Shown here: in pieces, positions 55,218-63,588 of the stretch
How positions within the stretch are numbered: the first letter of the stretch is position 1
Layout: every line of letters begins with the position of its first letter
NCBI RefSeq assembly: GCF_033842475.1
Contig: NZ_JAWXYB010000018.1
Span: forward strand, 2,339,501-2,403,500
Direction: 5' to 3'
DNA length: 64,000 nt
DNA from: Acidiphilium acidophilum
GTDB lineage: Bacteria; Pseudomonadota; Alphaproteobacteria; Acetobacterales; Acetobacteraceae
Translations under genes and position numbers: made by a program
Notes under the pieces: generated by a model
Databases searched by the model: none
What the model was told of the DNA's origin: nothing
Seen by the model: the letters and a program-made list of their open reading frames with translations, nothing else

Positions 55218-56486
55218 CTACCGCGACCAGATCAGCAGCAGCATCACCCGCGCCTCGCGCGGCGCCGACCCCGGCAGATCGTGCCGACGCGCCACCAGCA
55301 GCGACGGCGCGATCGTCAGGCTGCGCGAGAGTTGAAGGTGCGCCGCCACGGTCGCGTCGATCTCCGTCGCCGTCCGGTTCGCCACCACACCGCTGCGCGC
55401 ATCAAGGCCGAAGGTGAACAGCAGATTGCGCGCATAAGCCTCGGCAATCGCGAGCCGGGCGGTATTTACCGCCGTTCCCGGCGTCCCGAGCGTGGTGGCC
55501 AGCCCGGCATCGCGCGTCACGTCGAGTTCGAGCGAAACCAGACCATCCGGCGCCCAGCCCAACCCCGCCGATACCACCGGACTCGTCACATCCCGCACGG
55601 TTCCGGCAGCGAATGCCTGACGCACCACGCCCGCGAGCAGCCGCACCCGTGTCACCGCAGCCGGTTCGGTCTCGACCCCGGCGATCAGCGCCAGATCATC
55701 GCCATCGGCAAATCCCGCGCCCGCCACCGCATCGCGATAGCGCACCACATCGACATGTCCGGTCACCAGCCAGCGCAGCACCGCATCATCGGCGGTCTCG
55801 ATCGTGGCACCGGTCGTCAACGAGGTGCGTGCGCGAAACCCCGGCGGCACCGCCCCGCCGATCACGCTCAACCCCGCCTGCGTCGCGGCAATCCGCGCCG
55901 TGACATCGAATGCCCCCACCGGGCGGCGGACCGCCAGCCGCACCGCATCGACCACCACGCCGAAGGGCGCGCTGCCGCCGCTCTGCGTCAGACCGAGCGC
56001 CGAATCCTGCGTCGCCACCCGCGCCGCCCCGAGGGTCAGGGTCTCCGGCCCGAGCGGGATCTCCATCCCGGCCCCGGCGGAGATATCGTTGGAATCAGCA
56101 GCGCCATCGTGACCATAGCGCGTCAGATCGGCCCCGGCATACATCACCAGCCCCAGCGCCGCATCGTCGAGCCGCACCGCCGGCTGGATCTGCCCGACAA
56201 CCGAAGCCGCCTGCCCGGCGCCCGGCGCGCTGTCGCCCCCGATGCCCGCGCCCAGCGACGGATAGACGTCAACATCCGGCGGAAAACCCGGCAACGCGAT
56301 CCCCGCGGGCAGATCGTCGCGATGCAGCCGCGAGAGCGCGGTCACGCCCGGTGCCACCGCAAACCCCGGCACGGCCAGCGGCAATGCATCCCCGATCGAC
56401 TGCGCCACACCAATGCGCACCGAGCCGATCAACCCGATCAGCAGCACCAGAGACGAAATATCCCGCAAGCGATCCGATAGCGACAT
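55218..56486 (-). CDS. Outer-membrane beta-barrel protein of the EPS locus
   Basis: 422 residues from the ATG at 56486, chosen because a signal peptide follows (LVLLIGLIGSVRIGVAQS). The mature protein is rich in alternating hydrophobic/polar strands (VVVDAVRLAVRRPVGAFDVTARIAATQ, VSLELDVTRDAGL) and ends in ARVMLLLIWSR, typical of outer-membrane barrels of the OMP_b-brl_2 kind found in EPS operons. Suggested role: outer-membrane passage or anchoring of EPS. Divergent from the GT2 gene with 81 bp between starts. Confidence 0.78.
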   Translation of the reverse strand: MSLSDRLRDISSLVLLIGLIGSVRIGVAQSIGDALPLAVPGFAVAPGVTALSRLHRDDLPAGIALPGFPPDVDVYPSLGAGIGGDSAPGAGQAASVVGQIQPAVRLDDAALGLVMYAGADLTRYGHDGAADSNDISAGAGMEIPLGPETLTLGAARVATQDSALGLTQSGGSAPFGVVVDAVRLAVRRPVGAFDVTARIAATQAGLSVIGGAVPPGFRARTSLTTGATIETADDAVLRWLVTGHVDVVRYRDAVAGAGFADGDDLALIAGVETEPAAVTRVRLLAGVVRQAFAAGTVRDVTSPVVSAGLGWAPDGLVSLELDVTRDAGLATTLGTPGTAVNTARLAIAEAYARNLLFTFGLDARSGVVANRTATEIDATVAAHLQLSRSLTIAPSLLVARRHDLPGSAPREARVMLLLIWSR

Positions 56487-56567
56487 GATTTCAATTGCAA
56501 TTCGGTTGCATTTCAGGCCATCATACACAACCTTTAATTGAATGTCGCCGGTCAACAGGATGTTGCG

Positions 56568-57530
56568 ATGCCCGCAAGCCACCCCGATCCATCGACCAGC
56601 CCCCGGTCATCGCAGCCCCCGCGCCCCCTGCTCAGCGTGGCGATCTGCACCCATAACCGCAGCCTCGCCACAGCCCGCTGCCTCGCCGGGCTCGGTGCCC
56701 CCCGGTCCGACATCGACATTCTGATCATCGATTCCGGGTCGAACGCCACCGAGGCCGAAGCGATCGAGCGCATCAGTACCCGGTTCGGTGCGCAGCACAT
56801 CCGCCTCGCGGCCATGGGGCTGAGCGCCGCCCGCAACGCCGCCCTCGCCGCATCCCACGGCACCTGGATCGCCTATCTCGACGACGATGCCACCCCCGCG
56901 CCGGACTGGGTCGAGGTCCTCACCCGCTCGATCGCGCAGGATCCCGACATCGCGGCGATGGGCGGCAGCATCCTGCCGCAATTCCAGTCCCGCCTGCCAT
57001 CCTGGTGGCCGCCGTCGCTGCGCGCGGTGCTCACCATCATCGACACGGTCAAGCCCGACGACCCCGGCGCTGCCGACACCGAACCCTATGCCGCGAACAT
57101 CGCCTTCCGCCGCGACATCCTCACAAGGTTCGGCGGTTTCCCGGCCTGCCTCGGCCGGCACGGCGTCCGCCTGCTGTCGAACGAGGAAACCTACATCATC
57201 CGCCGCCTGCGCCGCGCCCGCCTGAAAGTCCGGTTCAATCCGCATCTGGTGGTGCACCACGAAATCGCCCGCGAACGCCTGCAGCCCGCCTGGCTGATCG
57301 ACCGTCAGTACTGGAGCGGGGTTTCCGAAGCCGTGATGCTCGGCGCGCTCGCCGAACCCCGGGCGCGCAAGGCATGGCGCATGGCGGCCCACACCATCCT
57401 GCTGGCGCCTTTGCTGTTCTGGCCAAAATCGAGCACCGCCCTTCTCACCCTGCGCTGCACCGCCGCCTTCGCCGCCGGCTTCGTCCACGGCATCCTGACC
57501 GACGCGCCGGACCGCGTTCCCTCCGCCTGA
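56568..57530 (+). CDS. GT2-family glycosyltransferase
   Basis: 320 residues from the ATG at 56568 (AGGA 8 nt upstream); a TTG at 56538 is unsupported. GT-A fold: LLSVAICTHNRSL, IDILIIDSGS, LSAARNAALAASHGTWIAYLDDDATP with the metal-binding DDD, and a C-terminal LVVHHEIARERLQPAW. Inverting, probably adds a sugar to the lipid-linked unit. Its stop TGA overlaps the ATG of the acyltransferase (TGATG). Confidence 0.9.
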   Translation: MPASHPDPSTSPRSSQPPRPLLSVAICTHNRSLATARCLAGLGAPRSDIDILIIDSGSNATEAEAIERISTRFGAQHIRLAAMGLSAARNAALAASHGTWIAYLDDDATPAPDWVEVLTRSIAQDPDIAAMGGSILPQFQSRLPSWWPPSLRAVLTIIDTVKPDDPGAADTEPYAANIAFRRDILTRFGGFPACLGRHGVRLLSNEETYIIRRLRRARLKVRFNPHLVVHHEIARERLQPAWLIDRQYWSGVSEAVMLGALAEPRARKAWRMAAHTILLAPLLFWPKSSTALLTLRCTAAFAAGFVHGILTDAPDRVPSA

Positions 57531-58522
57531 TGCGACGGCTCGACATCGATCGCGCCAAAGGCCTCGCGATCATGCTCGTGGTGTTCGGCCATATCGTCGC
57601 CCGCCAGGACCCCGCCCACGTCGCCTGGTACCCGCCGCTGCGCCGTGGAATCTACGGGTTTCACATGCCGTTCTTCTTCTATCTGAGCGGCATGGTCGCC
57701 TCCCTCGCCAGTCACGTCCGGGTCCCGCCACGCGCATGGGCTGGCCTGCTGAAATCCCGCGCGCGCCGCCTCCTGCTGCCTTTCGCCGTGATGGGTCTGC
57801 TGATCATCGCGGGCAAACTCGCCGCCGCCCGGTTCATGTATGTCGACAATCCCCCCCACAGCGTGCTCGCCGGCATGATCGACCTCGTGTGGAACCCGGG
57901 GCGCAGCCCCGCTTACTCGCTATGGTACCTCGCGGTGCTCTTCGTCCTCGGCATCACCACCCCCGTCGCGGTCTGGCTCGCCCGCAACCGGCTGTGGCTG
58001 GTCCTGCTCGGGTTTGTCGCTCTCGAATGGGCCACGCCGCCATGGCATCTCTACCTCGCCGATATCTGCCGCTACGGCCTGTTCTACGTCATCGGCATCG
58101 GCGCCGGAGCCGCCGGGGCACGCTGGACCGACTGGATCGATCGCTGGCATCGCCCCCTGATGGCCGTCTTCGCCACCGGCTTCGTCCTCGTCGCCCGGTT
58201 CGGCCACGCCTGGCCGTTCGACCTCCGGTTACTCGCGCTCGGCATCATTTCGATGCCGGCCGTTCATTCTTTGGTAAGACGTCCGTGGTTATCCTCCGAT
58301 CGTATCCTGGTCACGATGGGGCGATATTCACTCATGATCTACCTGTTCAACACGATCTTCATCGGCTTCACCAAAGGGGTGTTGCTGCACCTGACCTCCT
58401 GGAACGGCGATCATTTTCTCCTGTTCCTGGTCGCGATGATGACCACCGGCATGATCGGCCCGATCGTGCTGAAACGCACGGTGCTGCGCGCCATCCCCCC
58501 GCTCGACCGGATGACCGGATGA
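57530..58522 (+). CDS. Acyltransferase-3 family membrane protein
   Basis: 330 residues, about ten membrane helices. RLDIDRAKGLAIMLVVFGHIV (catalytic-type histidine at residue 21) and FHMPFFFYLSGMV are the N-terminal family motifs shared with fucose 4-O-acetylases and GumF/G acetyltransferases. Likely adds acetyl groups to EPS sugars. Coupled to the GT2 gene. Confidence 0.88.
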   Translation: MRRLDIDRAKGLAIMLVVFGHIVARQDPAHVAWYPPLRRGIYGFHMPFFFYLSGMVASLASHVRVPPRAWAGLLKSRARRLLLPFAVMGLLIIAGKLAAARFMYVDNPPHSVLAGMIDLVWNPGRSPAYSLWYLAVLFVLGITTPVAVWLARNRLWLVLLGFVALEWATPPWHLYLADICRYGLFYVIGIGAGAAGARWTDWIDRWHRPLMAVFATGFVLVARFGHAWPFDLRLLALGIISMPAVHSLVRRPWLSSDRILVTMGRYSLMIYLFNTIFIGFTKGVLLHLTSWNGDHFLLFLVAMMTTGMIGPIVLKRTVLRAIPPLDRMTG

Positions 58523-58529
58523 TCGGGCC

Positions 58530-58754
58530 ATGTCCGGTTTCATGTCTCGTTCCAGCGCGGTCGCGCGCTTCCTCGACCGTCTGCCGACCGATCTCGCCGG
58601 CAGTTTCTCCGATGCCCAGCTCGCCGCGATCGATCTGCATTTCGGCATGCGCTACCGCGCCCGCCACCTGATCGACTGGCGGCACCGCTTCGGCATCGCC
58701 CGCTTCAGGCTCTACGCCGTTCTCCTGATCGGGCGGGATCGCAATCCTGCCTGA
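58530..58754 (+). CDS. Small conserved-looking protein of unknown function
   Basis: 74 residues, 7 nt after the acyltransferase stop. The sequence has a coherent amphipathic pattern (FSDAQLAAIDLHFGMRYRARHLIDWR, broken here as AIDLHFGMRYRARHLIDWR) and codon usage like its neighbours. The last 43 bp overlap the 3' end of the convergent membrane-protein gene. I do not recognise the family. Confidence 0.5.
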   Translation: MSGFMSRSSAVARFLDRLPTDLAGSFSDAQLAAIDLHFGMRYRARHLIDWRHRFGIARFRLYAVLLIGRDRNPA

Positions 58755-60133
58755 ACCCTCTGGGCGATCAACATCCCCACCATCACGGCCAGCCAGACGA
58801 TCCGGCTCTGATAGCGGTCATGCGGTCCGGAAAGCGCGCCGGTGACCGCGGCATTGCCGATCAGCGCAAGGCCGACGATCCAGGCCAACGCAACCAGCCG
58901 GCCGCCCCGCCCGAAGGTCGCGGGCCACCACCCGGCACCGCAAAACCCTGCCACTGGAAAAGCGAGCGCCACCGCCCCGGTCAGCGCCATCCCGATCACC
59001 GCAAGCCCCTGCACCACCGACATCAGCAAGTCCGGAACCCTCAGCCTGCCATGCGCCTGCAGGCTTCCGATGAACGCGCGCACGTCGGGTCGCGCCATAT
59101 CGCGCGCGATCGTCTGCCACGCCGTGGCATACCAGGGCCGCAGGCCGCTCCCGGGCGCGAACGTCATCATCTGGCGCAGAAAATCCCGCCCCGCATCCCG
59201 CGCCACCCATCCGGGCTCGGCGACCAGGGTCGCCGTAACGATCGCCTTGGTCTGCCCGATCAACCGGACCGGCCCGCCGGCGCGATACAGCGGACTGCCC
59301 GCCCGCCACAGAAACGCATCCGCAGTATGTGGAATCTCATGCCGATACGCGCACAACGCCCAATCCCGCGCCGCACAATCCCGCGCAAGCACCACACGCG
59401 CCGGCCCATCCCCAAGCAGCCGCGCCAGAATGAACGTCGCGCCATACGGCGAGGGCGATGGCCGGCCCGAAGCGATCAGATTGACCCCGATCAGCGCCGC
59501 CGTACCGATCACCACCGGCAGCAGCAACGCCCGCCACCGCACCCAGCCGCGCCGCAAAACGCGCGCCGCCAGCACGGTGAGGCACAAGCCCGCATAGATC
59601 GGCAGGTTGCTCAGATGCACCATCAGCGCCAGCGTCACGATCCCCGCCAACACCCGGATTTCGACGTTCGACAGGTCCGCTTCCAGCACCAGCAGCGCAA
59701 AGGCCAGCACCATCATCGGGGTGAAAATATCCGGCATGATCTGCGCCGCCGTCCACGGCAGCGACGTCACCAGCGACAGCCCGCCCAGCAGCACCGCCCC
59801 GGCCCCCAATCCCGCACCGGGAACCACCATCAACTGCGTCCGCCGGATCAGCCAGGATGTCGCGAGGCACTGCGCCAGAACCGGCGGCCACAGGCTGCGC
59901 CCCCAATCCAGCGCAAGAATGAAAAAGCTATAAAACGGGGGCCGGTCCCAGCCGAGATGAAACTCCATCGCCTGCGAAATATACGTGCCGGTATCCGAGA
60001 AAATCAGCGGAAAGCCGTTATGGAGCGCCGGCCACAGCATCAGCGCCGCGCCCGCCGCGATCAGTCCGGCCTCGCCGAACCCAGCAGCCGCGTCACCGCC
60101 CGCGCGGGCGTCAAGACCTGAAATAGCCGCCAT
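58712..60133 (-). CDS. Polytopic membrane protein of unknown function
   Basis: 473 residues from the ATG at 60133, overlapping the end of the Wzc-like gene by 23 bp; an ATG at 60187 is an alternative. About ten to eleven hydrophobic helices and a large loop (residues about 245-350). The early NGFPLIFSDTGTYISQAMEFHLGWDRPPFY segment, seen here in the pieces FSDTGTYISQAMEF and WDRPPFYSFF, recalls GT-C/PMT-like glycosyltransferases in which acidic residues sit in the first loop, but this is only a resemblance. Coupled to the tyrosine kinase gene, so an EPS role is likely. Confidence 0.7.
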   Translation of the reverse strand: MAAISGLDARAGGDAAAGFGEAGLIAAGAALMLWPALHNGFPLIFSDTGTYISQAMEFHLGWDRPPFYSFFILALDWGRSLWPPVLAQCLATSWLIRRTQLMVVPGAGLGAGAVLLGGLSLVTSLPWTAAQIMPDIFTPMMVLAFALLVLEADLSNVEIRVLAGIVTLALMVHLSNLPIYAGLCLTVLAARVLRRGWVRWRALLLPVVIGTAALIGVNLIASGRPSPSPYGATFILARLLGDGPARVVLARDCAARDWALCAYRHEIPHTADAFLWRAGSPLYRAGGPVRLIGQTKAIVTATLVAEPGWVARDAGRDFLRQMMTFAPGSGLRPWYATAWQTIARDMARPDVRAFIGSLQAHGRLRVPDLLMSVVQGLAVIGMALTGAVALAFPVAGFCGAGWWPATFGRGGRLVALAWIVGLALIGNAAVTGALSGPHDRYQSRIVWLAVMVGMLIAQRVQAGLRSRPIRRTA

Positions 60134-62282
60134 AGCGTGGATGATAGAGTTCGGAATCGTCAAAACCTGCCTTTGCATGGCGCGCACCGTCCACCCGCGT
60201 CAGCACCGTACCGGCGAGCCGGATACCCGCCTGATCGAGCAGCCCGATCGCCGCCGCCACAACCCGCCGCGGCGTGTCCGACCAACGGACGCACAGCAGC
60301 GTCGCATCCGCGACCCGCGCGAGCACCTGCGCCTCGGCGAGCGCGAAGACCGGCGGCAGATCGAGAATGACCAGGTCATACCGCTGCCCCAGCGCCGTCA
60401 TCAAAAGCGGCAACCGCTGCGACATGAACAGCGAAAGCGCATCGGTCGCGACCGATCCTGCCGGCATCACATCGAGTCCCAGTTCGGTCATCGCGTGAAT
60501 CGCCCCATCGAGTTCGACCCGCGCGGATAAATGATCGGTCAGGCCCGGCATCCCGCCGAGGTCGAAGACCGCATCGAAACTCGGCTGGCGAATATCGCAA
60601 TCGATCACCAGAATCCGCATCCCCCCCGCCGCCAGCGACACCGCGAGACTGACCGCGAGCGTGGTCTTGCCCTCCCCGGGTCGCGCGGCGGTGATCGCGA
60701 GGCTGCGCGGCCCGGTGGGATCGAGCCACAGGCTGGTCCGCAACGCCCGCATCTGCTCGCTGAACGGCGAAAACGGATGCAGCCGCGCATAATCCGCCAC
60801 GCTCAGCCCACGCCGGGTCCTGCGGGTCAATTCGGGAATGAGCGCCACGCAGGGCAGGCCGAGATCGGCGCGGACATCCCCGCCGGTCCTGAACGTCGCA
60901 TCGAGCGCATCCGCCGCCAGAGCCGCCACGCCCCCGAGGCAGAGCCCGAGCAGCACCGCCCCCGCCACGATCAGCACGCTATGAGGCGCGCTCGGGCTTC
61001 CGGGCGGGGTGGCCGGTGAAATCACCCGCGCATCCGGCCGGGTCAGCACACTCTGGCTTTCCAGCGTGCCGATCTGTTCGGTCTGCGCGCGCAGCAGGCT
61101 GCGTTCGGCGCTGCGCTGCTCTTCAAGGCTCGCGAGCGGCGCGGCACGGATCGATTCCGTCGCGGTCCGATGGCGCAGCGCGGCCAGAGCGGATTCCAGC
61201 GTCGCGACCCGCGCCTCATCGGCCCGCACCGCGAGGCGGGACGCCGTCATCTGCCGGGCGGTCGCCGCCGCGATCTGCCCCCGCAAAGCCGCCAGCGCAT
61301 CCCGCGCCGCGCGCACCGCCGGATAATTCGGCCCCTCGGTGCCCGACAATGACGCGAGTTGTGACGCAAGTTCCGCCGCCCGCGCGCGCATCGGCGCAAC
61401 ATTCGCCGCAATCGCCGCCTGCGCCGCCGCTGCCGGCATGCCGCCCTTGCCACGTTCCATCGCGGCGCGCGCCGTCGCCAGATCGGTCTCGGCGACCGCC
61501 AGGCTGTCGGTCAGTTGCCCCGCCTCCTGATCGGTCAGCGGCGCGGCACCGCTGCCATGCTCGGTGCCCGCCCGCGCCCGCGCCCGCGCGATTTCGACAT
61601 CGAGCACCTCGACCGACCGTGCCGTCGCCGCCGCCCGCCGGGTCAACCAGGCCTGCGCATGATCGAGCACGGCCAGATTGGCGTCACGCTGCCGCGCGAG
61701 ATAGACCCGCATCGCCGCATTGGCCGCCGCCGCCGAAAGCGCCGGACTGCGGCTGTCAAAACTGACATCGAGCAGTTGCGACCCGTCCGGCACGCTCACC
61801 CGCAGCGATGCCCGCACCCGCTCGATCAGATCCCGCCGCGTGAGCGGCTTCGGATGCCACGCCGGCAGGCCGAACAACCGTCCGAACCATCGCCGCCACA
61901 GCGGTGCCCGCCCCGCCTGCGGGTTGAACACCGGATCACCCCGAAAATCGACCAACCCGACCATCTGATCGATCGCCGGCAGGCTGCGCACCACCTCGCT
62001 CTGGCTCGCCATCAGCGAATCGGTGACCTGGCTGGTCTCCAGCACGCCACGGAGCAATTTCGGATTGAAATCGACCGGGGCGTACAACAGCGTACCGGTC
62101 GCGGTATAAACCGGTGCCACGCGCGACAACGCCAATCCCGTCAACAGCGGCAGCCCGATCGCCACACTGCACGCCAGCCGCCAATGGCGGCGCACCGCCC
62201 GCAACGGCACCAACGGGTCGGCACGCTCGGCCCTCCCCGCCGATAACGCCAGCCCATGCATGCGCGGGACCGCTTCGGACAT
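60111..62282 (-). CDS. Wzc/GumC-like polysaccharide co-polymerase with tyrosine autokinase domain
   Basis: 723 residues. N-terminal Wzz domain with a helix near residue 40 and a coiled-coil region to about 410; second helix SVLIVAGAVLLGLCLGGVAAL; then the BY-kinase domain with intact Walker A AARPGEGKTT, Walker A' ILVIDCDIRQP and Walker B LVILDLPP. Three tyrosines in the C-terminal YHPRYGGYFRS form the autophosphorylation cluster. Controls EPS length and export with the Wza-like lipoprotein, whose gene is divergent. A TTGACT-17 bp-AATAAT promoter precedes it. Confidence 0.93.
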   Translation of the reverse strand: MSEAVPRMHGLALSAGRAERADPLVPLRAVRRHWRLACSVAIGLPLLTGLALSRVAPVYTATGTLLYAPVDFNPKLLRGVLETSQVTDSLMASQSEVVRSLPAIDQMVGLVDFRGDPVFNPQAGRAPLWRRWFGRLFGLPAWHPKPLTRRDLIERVRASLRVSVPDGSQLLDVSFDSRSPALSAAAANAAMRVYLARQRDANLAVLDHAQAWLTRRAAATARSVEVLDVEIARARARAGTEHGSGAAPLTDQEAGQLTDSLAVAETDLATARAAMERGKGGMPAAAAQAAIAANVAPMRARAAELASQLASLSGTEGPNYPAVRAARDALAALRGQIAAATARQMTASRLAVRADEARVATLESALAALRHRTATESIRAAPLASLEEQRSAERSLLRAQTEQIGTLESQSVLTRPDARVISPATPPGSPSAPHSVLIVAGAVLLGLCLGGVAALAADALDATFRTGGDVRADLGLPCVALIPELTRRTRRGLSVADYARLHPFSPFSEQMRALRTSLWLDPTGPRSLAITAARPGEGKTTLAVSLAVSLAAGGMRILVIDCDIRQPSFDAVFDLGGMPGLTDHLSARVELDGAIHAMTELGLDVMPAGSVATDALSLFMSQRLPLLMTALGQRYDLVILDLPPVFALAEAQVLARVADATLLCVRWSDTPRRVVAAAIGLLDQAGIRLAGTVLTRVDGARHAKAGFDDSELYHPRYGGYFRS

Positions 62283-62323
62283 TCAGATCGGGCGCGAATT
62301 CGGATCGGGCATTGGTTGACCTC

Positions 62324-62336
62324 CGCATAATATGCG
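62324..62336. promoter_or_regulatory. Palindrome CGCATAATATGCG between wzc- and wza-like genes
   Basis: Perfect 13-bp palindrome (6-bp arms, 1-bp centre) between the divergent genes and just downstream of the wzc-like promoter. Possible regulator site or short hairpin in the leader. Confidence 0.35.
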
Positions 62337-62353
62337 ATGCACGCAGTGGCTCG

Positions 62354-62382
62354 ATTATTCTGTCATTTCGCCCAAGAGTCAA
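62354..62382 (-). promoter_or_regulatory. Sigma-70-like promoter for the Wzc-like gene
   Basis: On the minus strand: -35 TTGACT (62382-62377), 17-bp spacer, -10 AATAAT (62359-62354), about 70 bp before the ATG at 62282. Good match to the sigma-70 consensus. Confidence 0.55.
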
Positions 62383-62427
62383 TCTAAAGTTGTGTGTCAC
62401 CGCAATCGCCCGAGGGTTGAGTTCACC

Positions 62428-63006
62428 ATGCCATCCCAGCCGCGACGCCGCCTTCTGCTCCGCGCCACCTCCCTGGTCGGCATCGCCGCCATCGCGGGCT
62501 GTGCCGACGGTGCCGACCTGCCGCCTTTGCCGCCCGGTGCCACGCATTCCTACCGGCTCGGCACCGGCGACGATATCAGGGTCATCGTGTTCGATCAGAA
62601 ACAACTGAGCGCCGATTATCGGATCGGCGATTCCGGCACGATCGACCTTCCGCTGCTCGGCCCGGTCACCGCAGCCGGTCACACCACCAGCGGCGTCGCC
62701 CATGCCATCACGGCAGGCCTGATCCGGCGCGGTTTCCTGCGCGACCCGAAAGTCGCGGTCGAGGTAAAATCCTACCGGCCCTTCTCGATCCTCGGCGAAG
62801 TCAACAAACCCGGCCAATACCCGTTCCAGCCCGGCATGACCGTGCTCACCGCCGTCTCGATCGCCGGCGGCTTCACCTACCGCGCCATCGAGTCACGCTT
62901 CGGCGTCATCCGGGTCAGTCATGGAGTCTCGCGCGAATACCGCGCGTCACCGACCACGCTGATCGCGCCGGGCGATGTGGTCAAGGTGATGGAGCGGCAT
63001 TTTTAG
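62428..63006 (+). CDS. Wza/GumB-like polysaccharide export lipoprotein (second copy)
   Basis: 192 residues from the ATG at 62428. A basic start (PSQPRRRLLLRA) and lipobox (GIAAIAGC, cysteine about residue 25) indicate an outer-membrane lipoprotein. The Poly_export domain (YRLGTGDDIRVIVFDQKQLS, IGDSGTIDLPLLGPV) is followed by one SLBB-like segment (SILGEVNKPGQYPFQPGMTVLTAVSIAGG). At 192 residues it is the GumB size, shorter than Wza. Divergent partner of the Wzc-like gene. The paired-hairpin repeat begins 24 bp after its stop. Confidence 0.92.
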   Translation: MPSQPRRRLLLRATSLVGIAAIAGCADGADLPPLPPGATHSYRLGTGDDIRVIVFDQKQLSADYRIGDSGTIDLPLLGPVTAAGHTTSGVAHAITAGLIRRGFLRDPKVAVEVKSYRPFSILGEVNKPGQYPFQPGMTVLTAVSIAGGFTYRAIESRFGVIRVSHGVSREYRASPTTLIAPGDVVKVMERHF

Positions 63007-63030
63007 GGTCAGTTCAAGTTTAGGATAAGA

Positions 63031-63147
63031 CTTCTTTTTGTGAACAAAAAGAAGCAAAAAAACTTTATTAATCTTGGCCGATATCGTTAAAAGCGCCCGT
63101 GCCTCAACTCATAGAAGTTTTTTGCTTCTTTTTTACAAAAAAGAAGC
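63031..63147. repeat. Paired-hairpin (REPIN-like) element, copy 2
   Basis: Left hairpin 63031-63054 (10-bp stem CTTCTTTTTG/CAAAAAGAAG, loop TGAA) then CAAAAAAACTTT; right hairpin 63124-63147 (11-bp stem GCTTCTTTTTT/AAAAAAGAAGC, loop AC) preceded by GAAGTTTTTT. Same inverted two-hairpin layout and spacing as 3718-3837, with different spacer sequence. Lies between convergent genes. Confidence 0.8.
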
Positions 63148-63175
63148 CCTTTCTCCCCTTTCCTTATCTTACCTT

Positions 63176-63478
63176 TCAGGAATGGCCACCCTTGGCAAAC
63201 GCCTCCTGCTGCGCGGGCGATGCCGCCTTCTGATGCAGGGCCTGCCACTCCTTGTAGGGCATCCCATACACGATTTCGCGGGCCTCCGGGTCGGACATCG
63301 CCACGCCCTGCGCGTCGGCGGCTTCGCGATACCAGCGCGAAAGGCAATTGCGGCAAAATCCCGCCAAATTCATCAGATCGATGTTCTGCACGTCGCTCCG
63401 CTCGCGCAGATGCGCGACCAAAGTGCGGAATGCCGCCGCTTCGAGTTCGGTGCGCTGCGCGTCATTTATCTCTGTCAT
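63176..63478 (-). CDS. DUF1244 family protein
   Basis: 100 residues from the ATG at 63478; the frame is open for 33 more codons upstream but that part is not conserved-looking. The family core is very clear: RTLVAHLRERSDVQNIDLMN, LAGFCRNCLSRWYREAA, and EIVYGMPYKEWQALHQKAA. The FCRNC cysteine pair might bind metal. Function unknown. Convergent with the Wza-like gene across the hairpin repeat. Confidence 0.92.
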   Translation of the reverse strand: MTEINDAQRTELEAAAFRTLVAHLRERSDVQNIDLMNLAGFCRNCLSRWYREAADAQGVAMSDPEAREIVYGMPYKEWQALHQKAASPAQQEAFAKGGHS

Positions 63479-63588
63479 GTCGTTTGCGTCCACTTCCTCT
63501 CCGGCGCGACCACGCAGCCGCGCCGCACTTGTTTGCGATGCCGGATTGTAGCACGACGCCCCCGCACACGCGATCAAAGGATACGGAC

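Noticed and set aside
58820-60121. Plus-strand open frame antisense to the membrane protein gene
   Set aside because: Pro/Arg/Gln-rich shadow frame with no recognisable domain.
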